DNA of 64,000 nt from Archivesica marissinica (taxonomy: Eukaryota; Mollusca; Bivalvia; Venerida; Vesicomyidae). Where the stretch lies: positions 33,175,500 to 33,239,499 of the forward strand of contig CM026400.1 of assembly GCA_014843695.1 (NCBI GenBank), read 5' to 3'. Both the position numbers and the translations under genes were made by a program. Under the pieces are notes generated by a model. It was not told the DNA's origin and did no database searches. It was given only the letters and a program-made list of their open reading frames with translations. This document shows, piece by piece, positions 21,593 through 34,300 of the stretch. Each line of letters starts with the position of its first letter. Within the stretch, counting starts at the first letter, position 1.

Positions 21593-24500
21593 AAGGGGGT
21601 CACTTTTCCATGCCATAGAATAATGACCCCCCTGTATATTAACTATATGAGTGAAGAGGGTCGCTTTTCCATGTCATAGAATAATTACCCCCCTGTATAT
21701 TAACTATATGAGTGAAGGGGGTCACGTTTCCATGCCATAGAATAATGACCCCCCTGTATATTAAGTATATGAGTGAGGGGGGTCACATTTCCATGCCATA
21801 GAATAATGACCCCCCTGTATATTAAGTATATGTGTGAGGGGGGTCACTTTTCCATGCCATAGAATAATGACCCCCCTGTATATTAACTATATGAGTGAAG
21901 AGGGTCGCTTTTCCATGTCATAGAATAATTACCCCCCTGTATATTAACTATATGAGTGAAGGGGGTCACTTTTCCATGCCATAGAATAATGACCCCCCTG
22001 TATATTAAGTATATGAGTGAGGAGGGTCACTTTTCCATGCCATAGAATAATGACCCCCCTGTATATTAAGTATATGAGTGAGGAGGGTCACTTTTCCATG
22101 CCATAGAATAATGACACCCCAGTATATTAACTATGAGTGAGGGGGGTCGCTTTTCCATGCCATAGAATAATGACCCCCCTGTATATGTGTGAAGAGGGTC
22201 ACTTTTCCATGCCATAGAATAATGACCCCCCTGTATATTAAGTATATGAGTGAGGAGGGTCACTTTTCCATGCCATAGAATAATGACCCCCCTGTATATT
22301 AAGTATATGAGTGAAGAGGGTCACTTTTCCATGCCATAGAATAATGACCCTGAAGAGGGTCACTTTTCCATGCCATAGAATAATGACTCCCCAGTATATT
22401 AACTATGAGTGAGGGGGGTCACTTTTCCATGCCATAGAATAATGACCCCCCTGTATATTAACTAAATGAGTGAAGGGGGTCACTTTTCCATGCCATAGAA
22501 TAATGACCCCCATGTATATTAACTATATGAGTGAAGGGTGGTCACTTTTCCATACCATAGAATACAGACCCCCCTGTATATTAAATATATGAGTGAAGGG
22601 GGGTCACTTTTCCATGCCATATAATAATGACCCCCCTGTATATAAATATATGAGTGAAGGGGGGTCACTTTTCCATGCCATAGAATAATGACCCCCCTGT
22701 ATATTAACTATATGAGTGAAGGGGGTCACTTTTCCATGCCATAGAATAATGACCCCCCCTGTATATTAACTAAATGAGTGAAGGGGTCACTTTTCCATGC
22801 CATAGAATAATGACCCCCTGTATATTAACTATATGTGTGAACGGGGGGGGGGGGGTCACTTTTCTATGCCAATATAGAATAATGACCCCCATGTATATTA
22901 ACTATATGAGTGAAGGGGTCACTTTTCCATGCCATAGAATAATGCCCCCTGTATATTAACTATATGTGTGAACGGGGGGGGGGTCACTTTTCTATGCCAT
23001 ATAGAATAATGACCCCCATGTATATTAACTATATGAGTGAAGGGGGTCACTTTTCCATGCCATAGAATAAAGACCCCCCCTGTATATTAACTATATGAGT
23101 GAAGGGTGGTTACTTATCCATGCCTTACAATAATGACCCCCCTGTATATTAACTATATGAGTGAAGGGGGTCACTTTTCCATGCCATAGAATAATGACCC
23201 CCCTGTATATTAACTATATGAGTGAAGGGGGTCACTTTTCCATGCCATAGAATAATGACCCCCCTGTATATTAACTATATGAGTGAAGGGGGTCACATTT
23301 CCATGCCATAGAATAATGACCCCCCCCTGTATATTAACTATATGAGTGAAGGGAGGTCACTTTTCCATGCCATAGAATAATGACCCCCCTGTATATTAAC
23401 TATATGAGTGAAGGGGGTCACTTTTCCATGCCATAGAATAATGACCCCCCCTGTATATTAACTAAATGAGTGAAGGGGTCACTTTTCCATGCCATAGAAT
23501 AATGACCCCCCTGTATATTAACTATATGAGTGAAGGGGGGGGGGTCACTTTTCCATGCCATAGAATAATGACCCCCATGTATATTAACTATATGAGTGAA
23601 GGGGGTCACTTTTCCATGCCATAGAATAATGACCCCCCTGTATATTAACTAAATGAGTGAGGGGTCACTTTTCCATGCCATAGAATAATGACCCCCTGTA
23701 TATTAACTATATGAGTGAAGGGTGGTCACTTTTCCATGCCTTACAATAAGAAATACATGCCTTCATAATGACCCCCCTGTATATTAACTATATGAGTGAA
23801 GGGGGTCACATCCATGCCATAGAATAATGACCCCCCCTGTATATTAACTAAATGAGTGAAGGGGTCACTTTTCCATGCCATAGAATAATGACCCCCTGTA
23901 TATTAACTATATGTGTGAACGGGGGGGGGTCACTTTTCCATGCCATAGAATAATGACCCCCCTGTATATTAACTATATGAGTGAAGGGGGTCACTTTTCC
24001 ATGCCATAGAATAAAGACCCCCCTGTATATTAACTAAATGAGTGAAGGGGTCACTTTTCCATGCCATAGAATAATGACCCCCCTGTATATTAACTATACG
24101 AGTGAAGGGTGGTCACTTATCCATGCCTTACAATAATGACAATACATGCCATAGAATAATGACCCCCCTGTATATTAACTATATGAGTGAAGGGGGTCAC
24201 TTTTCCATGCCATAGAATAATGACCCCCCTGTATATTAACTAAATGAGTGAAGGGGTCACTTTTCCATGCCATAGAATAATGACCCCCCTGTATATTAAC
24301 TATATGAGTGAAGGGGGTCACTTTTCCATGCCATAGAATAATGACCCCCCTGTATATTAACTATATGAGTGAAGGGGGTCACTTTTCCATGCCATAGAAT
24401 AATGACCCCCCTGTATATTAACTATATGAGTGAAGGGGGTCACTTTTCCATGCCATAGAATAATGACCCCCCTGTATATTAACTATATGAGTGAAGGGGG

Positions 24501-27500
24501 TCACTTTTCCATGCCATAGAATAATGACCCCCCTGTATATTAACTATATGAGTGAAGGGGGTCACTTTTCCATGCCATAGAATAATGACCCCCCCTGTAT
24601 ATTAACTATATGAGTGAAGGGGGGTCACTTTTCCATGCCATAGAATAATGACCCCCCTGTATATTAACTATATGAGTGAAGGGGGGTCACTTTTCCATGC
24701 CATAGAATAATGACCCCCCTGTATATTAACTATATGAGTGAAGGGGGTCACTTTTCCATGCCATAGAATAATGACCCCCCTGTATATTAACTATATGAGT
24801 GAAGGGGGTCACTTTTCCATGCCATAGAATAATGACCCCCTGTATATTAACTATATGAGTGAAGGGGGGTCACTTTTCCATGCCATAGAATAATGACCCC
24901 CTGTATATTAACTATATGAGTGAAGGGGGTCACTTTTCCATGCCATAGAATAATGACCCCCCTGTATATTAACTATATGAGTGAAGGGGGGGTCACTTTT
25001 CCATGCCATAGAATAATGACCCCCCTGTATATTAACTATATGAGTGAAGGGAGGTCACTTTTCCATGCCATAGAATAATGACCCCCTGTATATTAACTAT
25101 ATGAGTGAAGGGGGTCACTTTTCCATGCCATAGAATAATGACCCCCCCCCCTGTATATTAACTATATGAGTGAAGGGGGAGGGTCACTTTTCCATGCCAT
25201 AGAATAATGACCCCCTGTATATTAACTATATGAGTGAAGGGGGTCACTTTTCCATGCCATAGAATAATGACCCCCCTGTATATTAACTATATGAGTGAAG
25301 GGGGGGGGGGGTCACTTTTCTATGCCATATAGAATAATGACCCCCATGTATATTAACTATATGAGTGAAGGGGGTCACTTTTCCATGCCATAGAATAAAG
25401 ACCCCCCTGTATATTAACTAAATGAGTGAAGGGGTCACTTTTCCATGCCATAGAATAATGACCCCCCTGTATATTAACTATATGAGTGAAGGGTGGTCAC
25501 TTATCCATGCCTTACAATAATGACAATACATGCCTTACAATAATGACCCCCCTGTATATTAACTATATGAGTGAAGGGGGTCACTTTTCCATGCCATAGA
25601 ATAATGACCCCCCTGTATATTAACTATATGAGTGAAGGGGTCACTTTTCCATGCCATAGAATAATGACCCCCCTGTATATTAACTATATGAGTGAAGGGG
25701 GTCACTTTTCCATGCCATAGAATAATGACCCCCCTGTATATTAACTATATGAGTGAAGGGGGCACTTTTCCATGCCATAGAATAATGACCCCCCTGTATA
25801 TTAACTATATGAGTGAAGGGGGTCACTTTTCCATGCCATAGAATAATGACCCCCCTGTATATTAACTATATGACCCCCCTGTATATTAACTATATGAGTG
25901 AAGGGGGTCACTTTTCCATGCCATAGAATAATGACCCCCCTGTATATTAACTATATGAGTGAAGGGGGTCACTTTTCCATGCCATAGAATAATGACCCCC
26001 CTGTATATTAACTATATGAGTGAAGGGGGTCACTTTTCCATGCCATAGAATAATGACCCCCTGTATATTAACTATATGAGTGAAGGGGGTCACTTTTCCA
26101 TGCCATAGAATAATGACCCCCCTGTATATTAACTATATGAGTGAAGGGGTCACTTTTCCATGCCATAGAATAATGACCCCCCTGTATATTAACTATATGA
26201 GTGAAGGGGGGTCACTTTTCTATGCCATATGAATAATGACCACCCCCCTGTATATTAACTATATGATTGAAGGGTGGTCACTTATTCCATGCCATACAAT
26301 AATGCAATCCATGCCTTACAATAATGACAACCCTGTATATTAACTATATGAGTGAAGGGGGGTCACTTTTCCATGCCATAGAATAATGACCCCCCTGTAT
26401 ATTAACTATATGATGAAGGGGGTCACTTTTCCATGCCATAGAATAATGACCCCCCCTGTATATTAACTATATGAGTGAAGGGGGTCACTTTTCCATGCCA
26501 TAGAATAATGACCCCCCTGTATATTAACTATATGAGTGAAGGGGGGTCACTTTTCCATGCCATATAGAATAATGACCCCCATGTATATTAACTATATGAG
26601 TGAAGGGGGTCACTTTTCCATGCCATAGAATAATGACCCCCCTGTATATTAACTATATGAGTGAAGGGGGGTCACTTTTCCATGCCATAGAATAATGACC
26701 CCCCTGTATATTAACTATATGAGTGAAGGGGGTCACTTTTCCATGCCATAGAATAATGACCCCCCTGTATATTAACTATATGAGTGAAGGGGGTCACTTT
26801 TCCATGCCATAGAATAATGACCCCCCTGTATATTAACTATATGAGTGAAGGGGGTCACTTTTCCATGCCATAGAATAATGACCCCCCTGTATATTAACTA
26901 TATGAGTGAAGGGGGTCACATTTCCATGCCATAGAATAATGACACATGCACCCCCTGTATATTAAATATATGAGTGAAGGTGGTCACTTTTCCATGCCAT
27001 AGAATAATGACCCCCCTGTATATTAACTAAATGAGTGAAGGGGTCACTTTTCCATGCCATAGAATAATGACCCCCCTGTATATTAACTATATGTGTGAAC
27101 GGGGGGGGTCACTTTTCTATGCCATATAGAATAATGACCCCCCTGTATATTAACTATATGAGTGAAGGGTGGTCACTTATCCATGCCTTACAATAATGAC
27201 AATCCATGCCTTACAATAATGACAACCCTGTATATTAACTATATGAGTGAAGGGGGTCACTTTTCCATGCCATAGAATAATGACCCCCCTGTATATTAAC
27301 TATATGAGTGAAGGGGGTCACTTTTCCATGCCATAGAATAATGACCCCCCCTGTATATTAACTATATGAGTGAAGGGGTCACTTTTCCATGCCATAGAAT
27401 AATGACCCCCCTGTATATTAACTATATGAGTGAAGGGGGTCACATTTCCATGCCATAGAATAATGACCCCCCCTGTATATTAACTATATGAGTGAAGGGG

Positions 27501-28642
27501 GTGGGTCACTTTTCCATGCCATAGAATAATGACCCCCCTGTATATTAACTATATGAGTGAAGGGTGGTCACTTATCCATGCCTTACAATAATGACAATCC
27601 ATGCCTTACAATAATGACAACCCTGTATATTAACTATATGAGTGAAGGGGGTCACTTTTCCATGCCATAGAATAATGACCCCCCTTTATATTAACTATAT
27701 GACTGAAGGGGGTCACTTTTCCATGCCATAGAATAATGACCCCCCTGTATATTAACTATATGACTGAAGGGGGTCACTTTTCCATGCCATAGAATAATGA
27801 CCCCCCTGTATATTAACTATATGAGTGAAGGGGATCACTTTTCCATGCCATAGAATAATGACCCCCCTGTATATTAACTATATGAGTGAAGGGGGTCACT
27901 TTTCCATGCCATAGAATAATGACCCCCCTGTATATTAATATATGAGTGAAGGGGGTCACTTTTCCATGCCATAGAATAATGACCCCCCTGTATATTAACT
28001 ATATGAGTGAAGGGGGGTCACTTTTCCATGCCATAGAATAATATACACCGGGGGTCATTATTCTATGAGTGAAGGGGGTCACTTTTCCATGCCATAGAAT
28101 AATGACCCCCCCTGTATATTAACTATATGAGTGAAGGGGGTCACTTTTCCATGCCATAGAATAATGACCCCCCCTGTATATTAACTATATGAGTGAAGGG
28201 GGGTCACTTTTCCATGCCATATAATAATGACCCCCCTGTATATTAACTATATGAGTGAAGGGGGGTCACTTTTCCATGCCATATAATAATGACCCCCCTG
28301 TTTATTACTATATGAGTGAAGGGGGTCACATTTCCATGCCATAGAATAATATACCCCCGGGTCATTAACTATATGAGTGAAGGGGGTCACTTTTCCATGC
28401 CATAGAATAATGACCCCCATGTATATTAACTAAATGAGTGAAGGGGGTCACTTTTCCATGCCATAGAATAATGACCCCCCCTGTATATTAACTATATGAG
28501 TGAGGGGGTTCACTTATCCATGCCTTACAATAATGACAACCCTGTATATTAACTATATGAGTGAAGGGGGGTCACTTTTCCATGCCATAGAATAATGACC
28601 CCCCTGTATATTAACTATATGACTGAAGGGGGTCACTTTTCC
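21593..28642. repeat. 61-bp satellite, block 2 (~115 copies)
   Basis: Same satellite as block 1, mostly of the GAGTGAAGGGGG type. The opening part (about 21600-24150) follows the order of variant units seen at about 14444-16700. Odd derivatives such as CATGCCTTACAATAATGACAA recur near 24120, 25510, 26300, 27190 and 27580, which shows a higher-order pattern. Near 28045 and 28350 units contain ATATACACCGGGGG and ATATACCCCCGGGTC, close to the palindromic form at 10.4 kb. Confidence 0.97.
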
Positions 28643-29690
28643 AATGAGTAATTAGGGATACCAATGAGTAAGTGTGGATACCGATGAGTAATTAGGGATA
28701 TCAATGAGTAATTAGGGATATCAATGAGTAATTAGGGATACCAATGAGTAATTGTGGATACCGATGAGTAATTAGGGATACCAATGAGTAATTAGGGATA
28801 TCAATGAGTAATTAGGTATACCAATGAGTAATTGTGGATACCGATGAGTAGTTAGGGATACCAATGAGTAGTTAGGGGATATCAATGAGTAATTAGGGAT
28901 ATCAATGAGTAGTTAGGGATATCAATGAGTAGTTAGGGATATCAATGAGTAATTAGGGATATCAATGAGTAGTTAGGGATATCAATGAGTAATTAGGATA
29001 TCAATGAGTAGTTAGGTATATCAATGAGTAATTAGGGATATCAATGAGTAGTTAGGTATATCAATGAGTAATTAGGATATCAATGAGTAATTAGGGATAT
29101 CAATGAGTAGTTAGGGATATCAATGAGTAATTAGGGATATCAATGAGTAGTTAGGGATGTCAATGAGTAGTTAGGTATATCAATGAGTAGTTAGGGATAT
29201 CAATGAGTAGTTAGGGATATCAATGAGTAATTAGGGATATCAATGAGTAGTTAGGTATATCAATGAGTAGTTAGGGATACCAATGAGTAGTTAGGTATAT
29301 CAATGAGTAGTTAGGTATATCAATGAGTAGTTAGGGATACCAATGAGTAGTTAGGTATATCAATGAGTAGTTAGGTATATCAATGAGTAATTAGGGATAC
29401 CAATGAGTAATTGTGGATACCGATGAGTAGTTAGGGATACCAATGAGTAATTGTGGATACCGATGAGTAGTTAGGGATACCAATGAGTAGTTAGGGGATA
29501 TCAATGAGTAATTAGGGATATCAATGAGTAATTAGGGATATCAATGAGTAGTTAGGTATATCAATGAGTAGTTAGGTATATCAATGAGTAGTTAGGGATA
29601 TCAATGAGTAGTTAGGGATATCAATGAGTAGTTAGGGATATCAATGAGTAATTAGGGATATCAATGAGTAATAGGATATCGATGAGTGGT
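28643..29690. repeat. 20-bp minisatellite, ~52 copies
   Basis: Units of ATCAATGAGTARTTAGGGAT abut the satellite with no spacer, the junction being TTTTCC|AATGAG. Two unit types (AATTAG, GTTAG) alternate irregularly. There are no unique spacers, so it is not a CRISPR array. Confidence 0.97.
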
Positions 29691-30027
29691 ACTTGATCGA
29701 ACGTCCGTATATCAAATACTTGTTCAAGTACTCGAGTACTCGGCCATTTGTTTAAAAGTCAATAAAATTTGAATAAATCTATATTTCACCTGTGAAGAAG
29801 TATAGACCATCGTTATCCTCGGGTCAATGAAATACCAACCACGCAAAACAATGCGATATAAAGGTGTTATGGTACTTATGTAATACTTGCATACAATAAC
29901 AGGATATACCAGTGTCCATTCTAGGACGCGCGATTGCGGGATTCACGCTGACTTTCTAAAGACCCCGCATGTTTATAAATCAAGTGCGGGATAATCGCGC
30001 ATAAATTAAACTGCGGAGAAATCTGAT
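29691..30027. other. Unique spacer
   Basis: Contains ACTCGAGTACTCGG-like text also seen diverged near 35505, perhaps a hAT relic. No gene seen. Confidence 0.35.
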
Positions 30028-30218
30028 TCGCAGGTTCGATCCCCCGTCTGACCCTAATAAAATTAACAGTCTTTCAGATGGGACGTTAAACCGAGGTCTT
30101 GTGTCAGTGCTTTACACTCTCTGTCTGTATCATTGCACTATCCTCCAAAAATCTAAATTGACTAATCTCTTCAGGAGGCGTCGCTGATATGGGTAACCGG
30201 TAGCGACGATAACTAAGC
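30028..30218 (+). repeat. tRNA-Thr-derived SINE, 5'-truncated
   Basis: B box GGTTCGATCCC, then the SINE body ACGTTAAACCGAGGTC ... CACTATCCTCCAAAAATC and tail GGTAACCGGTAGCGACGATAA. Same family as the full copies at about 45.1, 47.5, 50.5 and 58.4 kb. Confidence 0.85.
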
Positions 30219-31176
30219 ATAAACAGGGTTCGTACGGAAATGAAAAGTCCTTGAATTTCAAGCCCTCCCATGAAAAGTGCTTAATTTCAGTTTTATCCTT
30301 GAAAAGTACTTGATTTTCGACCATGACCCTTGAAAAGTGCTTAAATGCTGTTGAGCTATGATGGTTCCCATCTAATCCCTGAAGAAATACTCATTTCCAA
30401 TGTTTTTTTCTCAATAACGGTCAACAAATAGTATAAAATGGAGCGAACAGCTGGTATTGTTTACATCTAGATTAGAACCGGAAGTCAAATAACGGTCCCG
30501 GGTGGTTTCGCCCCAAAAACGATTTCGTCCCCTATCCGTGTTCGCCCCAATACTGGTTCGCCCCAATGACGCATGCTGAATGCACAGTCAGCTCGCCACA
30601 GATACCATAGTTACCTCGACAAGAAGCGGGAGGATGAGAAATCAGAAGAGCAGAAAAGGAAGAGAAAGGCCATCCATGATGAGATTGAGTGCATAAAGAA
30701 GAAGAGGAAACAGGCTAAAACTGATGAAACTGCTCTTATACAGAGTGCTGATAAACTGTGTACACAAGCTGAGACCCTTGGAAAGCTGGAACTGTTGGCT
30801 CAAGCTAATGCAAACAGAGAGAAGTCCAGGGAGAAGAAGAAGTTGTTTGAGAGCCTATCCAAAAAACTGGAGGACAAGGCTGCGCTCTTAAAAGACTAAA
30901 TATGTCTAAACAATAACTGTAAATATGTTAAAATTGTTCTGCAATTAGCTTTGCTTTTGTTTAATTGACATTTGACAACATTTCAAGTTTGGTGTTAAGA
31001 GTTACATTGACATACTTATACAAGGAGTGCAGGCAGCATGATAACACATTGAATGTAGCGGTAAGTTATCTACCCGCACATAATTTAATAGTCCTTGAAA
31101 ATGGTGCTCACGGTCCTTGAAAAGTGCTTATAGTGCTTGAATTTGATTGTCCAAAAAGAGTGGGAACCCTGATAAA
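30219..31176. mobile_element. DNA transposon with CAGGGTTC ends carrying one ORF
   Basis: The element spans 30224-31171, starting CAGGGTTCGTAC and ending GTGGGAACCCTG. Flanks 30219-30223 and 31172-31176 are both ATAAA. Subterminal CCTTGAAAAGTGCTT motifs occur in inverted orientation at both ends. A lysine-rich ORF (30573-30899) lies inside, and TTCGCCCC repeats (30507-30570) precede it. The right end lies ~60 bp before a PRPF4 exon. Confidence 0.72.
30573..30899 (+). CDS. 108-codon Lys/Glu-rich coiled-coil ORF inside a transposon
   Basis: An open frame from ATG 30573 to TAA encodes a highly charged helical protein: a basic segment (KKREDEKSEEQKRKRKA), then ECIKKKRKQAKTDE, then an alanine-rich amphipathic region (ADKLCTQAETLGKLELLAQA). 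A coiled coil is likely throughout. It resembles the C-terminal tails of uncharacterised transposon-linked proteins of marine invertebrates, which is a general impression rather than a match I can verify. Codon content looks protein-like, unlike the surrounding AT-rich sequence. The frame does not extend upstream. It may be one exon of a captured gene or a remnant of the element's own protein. Confidence 0.45.
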   Translation: MLNAQSARHRYHSYLDKKREDEKSEEQKRKRKAIHDEIECIKKKRKQAKTDETALIQSADKLCTQAETLGKLELLAQANANREKSREKKKLFESLSKKLEDKAALLKD

Positions 31177-31234
31177 ACACACACACAAATATGGGTACCT
31201 CTAGTTATTCTCTAGTTTTCTGTTGTTTTTTCAG

Positions 31235-31357
31235 TTTTGATAATTCCTGGCGACTGTGGGATCTGGAGGCACAAGATGAGATTTTACATCAGGAAGGTCA
31301 TAGTAAACCAGTGTACGACGTCTGCTTCCAGTGTGATGGTGCTTTATCTGCTATAGG
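31235..31357 (+). CDS. PRPF4: PRPF4 exon: WD40 blade, SWRLWDLE segment
   Basis: Acceptor TTGTTTTTTCAG before 31235 and donor GG|GTAGGT after 31357. The first base completes a Cys codon (family TCFD/TCYD), followed by [20 protein letters not shown], then [11 protein letters not shown] and a two-base start of Gly. Nearly identical in pattern to vertebrate Prp4 at this place. Confidence 0.92.
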
Positions 31358-34300
31358 GTAGGTGGTTCTAGTTCTCAGATTGGTGGCATTGTGGCTGGTT
31401 TGTACATCAGGAAGGTCATAGTAAACCAGTGTACGACGTCTGCTTCCAGTGTGATGGTGCTTTATCTGCTACAGGGTAGGTGGTTCTAGTTCTCAGATTG
31501 GTGGCATTGTGGCTGGTTTGAATCCTTGTTGGATCTCGGAGCTCAATCTAGGTCAGAATTTCTGGGACACATTATGACTATTAAATACAAACTTTTGAAT
31601 AGTAGGAATGTATTATAATGGATCAGTGCATCCTGGATACTGGACAACATTTTGTATGAAAACTTAAATTTTTTATTTAATTGAATTTTTTTAGGCAAGG
31701 CATTTAAATTCCACGATCCACCTCCGTGGTCGAGTGGTTAAGGTCGCTGACTTGTATACCACTGTAACCTATCATCACTGATGGTCACGGGTTCGAGCCC
31801 CACTCAGACCGTGTCTCATTTATATGAAAAAGTTGGCAGTTTCTTACGGAGGTTGGTGCACCCAAGTACTGGAAAGGTGTTGTTCGGTAAACTGCCCGCC
31901 GGCGATATAGCCCAAAATGGTGCTGATGCAGGCGTAAAACCCGAAATATAACATAACATAAATTCCACGTTGCCTCTTCTCTCTCTCACGTGGCGATGGA
32001 TTCCATCAGGAATGAGGTCTTGAGAGTGATTAATATAAGTTGTAAGAACTTGTTTCACAATCGAGCTAAAATAAATTTGTATAAACTAAAGAAACATACT
32101 ACTCACACTTTCTCATCTTTGTCTATAATTAAGACACATAGCATTTAACATAAACATATGTACTGTACAAAAAAGTCAATATGTGTAAATATATATGCGT
32201 ACACATATATCTTCCCTTTGTGTTATACTTTGTAAGTTTGTAACTCACACGTACATGATATTATAATTAACAAATTAAACATTCTATGCAGCTACCTAAC
32301 ACGCTGTACCAAGTACACCACCAGATGTATAACCACATTCTATACAGCTACCCAACATGCTGTGCCAAGTACACCACCAGATGTATAACCACATTCTATA
32401 CAGCTACCTAACATGCTGTACCAAGTACACCACCAGATGTATAACCACATTCTATACAGCTACCTAACATGCTGTACCAAGTACACCACCAGATGTATAA
32501 CAACATTCTATACAGCTACCTAACACGCTGTACCAAGTACACCACCAGATGTATAACCACATTCTATACAGCTACCTAACACGCTGTACCAAGTACACCA
32601 CCAGATGTATAACAACATTCTATACTGCTACCTAACATGCTGTACACCACCAGATGTATAACAACATTCTATACAGCTACCTAACATGCTGTGCCAAGTA
32701 CACCACCAGATGTATAACAACATTCTATACAGCTACCTAACATGCTGTACACCACCAGATGTATAACAACATTCTATACAGCTACCTAACACACTGTGCC
32801 AAGTACACCACCAGATGTATAACAACATTCTATACAGCTACCTAACATGCTGTACACCACCAGATGTATAACAACATTCTATACAGCTACCTAACATGCT
32901 GTACACCACCAGATGTATAACAACATTCTATACAGCTACCTAACACACTGTGCCAAGTACACCACCAGATGTATAACAACATTCTATACAGCTACCTAAC
33001 ACGCTGTACACCACCAGATGTATAACAACATTCTATACAGCTACCTAACACGCTGTACACCACCAGATGTATAACATTCTATACAGCTACCTAACATGCT
33101 GTACACCACCAGATGTATAACAACATTCTATACAGCTACCTAACACGCTGTGCCAAGTACACCACCAGATGTATAACAACATTCTATACAGCTACCTAAC
33201 ATGCTGTACACCACCAGATGTATAACAACATTCTATACAGCTACCTAACATGCTGTGCCAAGTACACCATCAGATGTATAACATTCTATACAGCTACCTA
33301 ACACACTGTGCCAAGTACACCACCAGATGTATAACAACATTCTATACAGCTACCTAACATGCTGTACACCACCAGATGTATAACAACATTCTATACAGCT
33401 ACCTAACACACTGTGCCAAGTACACCACCAGATGTATAACAACATTTGATAGATTAATTTCAATTTAATCTGCTCTACATAAAATTGAGTTAAAATAGAG
33501 ATGCTGAGATAATTGAAAACCACTGGAGCCAATTAAAAAAACTTGGAGCCAAAAACTAAGAGCCATATAGTTCACAAATAAATATTTGAAGCAATGTATT
33601 TGACAAAACATGTGCCCAAAAAAAAAATATTTTCGCCAATTCACAAAATTGACTGCCAATATTTGTTTTTGTCGCCATTGGCGACCGACAGCGGGAACCC
33701 TGACTCTCACATTGGAAACATTTTAATCAACATGTATATCTACTATCAGTCATATATTTATGACAGTTTATTTTATTTTCATTGCATGCAAATTGTATAT
33801 GTATTATTATGATGATGAGCTATGTAATGCTTAAGTTATGTTCTGTTCTGTTCTAATTTGTTAATGGAATTTTGTTCATTTGAATATTGCAGAGATTGTG
33901 ATCAGACAGTGTGATTTGTCATTTCATATACATACTGTATTACTATATTCCGTGTATTGTGTATTACAGGGACCTATATGGGTATGGTAGAGTGTGGGAT
34001 CTGTATTACTATATTCCGTGTATTGTGTATTACAGGGGCCTAGATGGGTATGGTAGAGTGTGGGATCTGTATTACTATATTCCATGTATTGTGTATTACA
34101 GGGGCCTAGATGGGTATGGTAGAGTGTTGGATCTGTATTACTATAATCTGTGTATTGTGTATTACAGGGGCCTAGATGGGTATGGTAGAGTGTGGGATCT
34201 GTATTACTATATTCCATGTATTGTGTATTACAGGGGCCTAGATGGGTATGGTAGAGTGTGGGATCTGAGGACCGGGAGGTGTGTAATGTTTCTGGAGGGA

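Noticed and set aside
28643..29690. CRISPR-like regular repeats
   Set aside because: Units are contiguous with no unique spacers, and the genome is animal.
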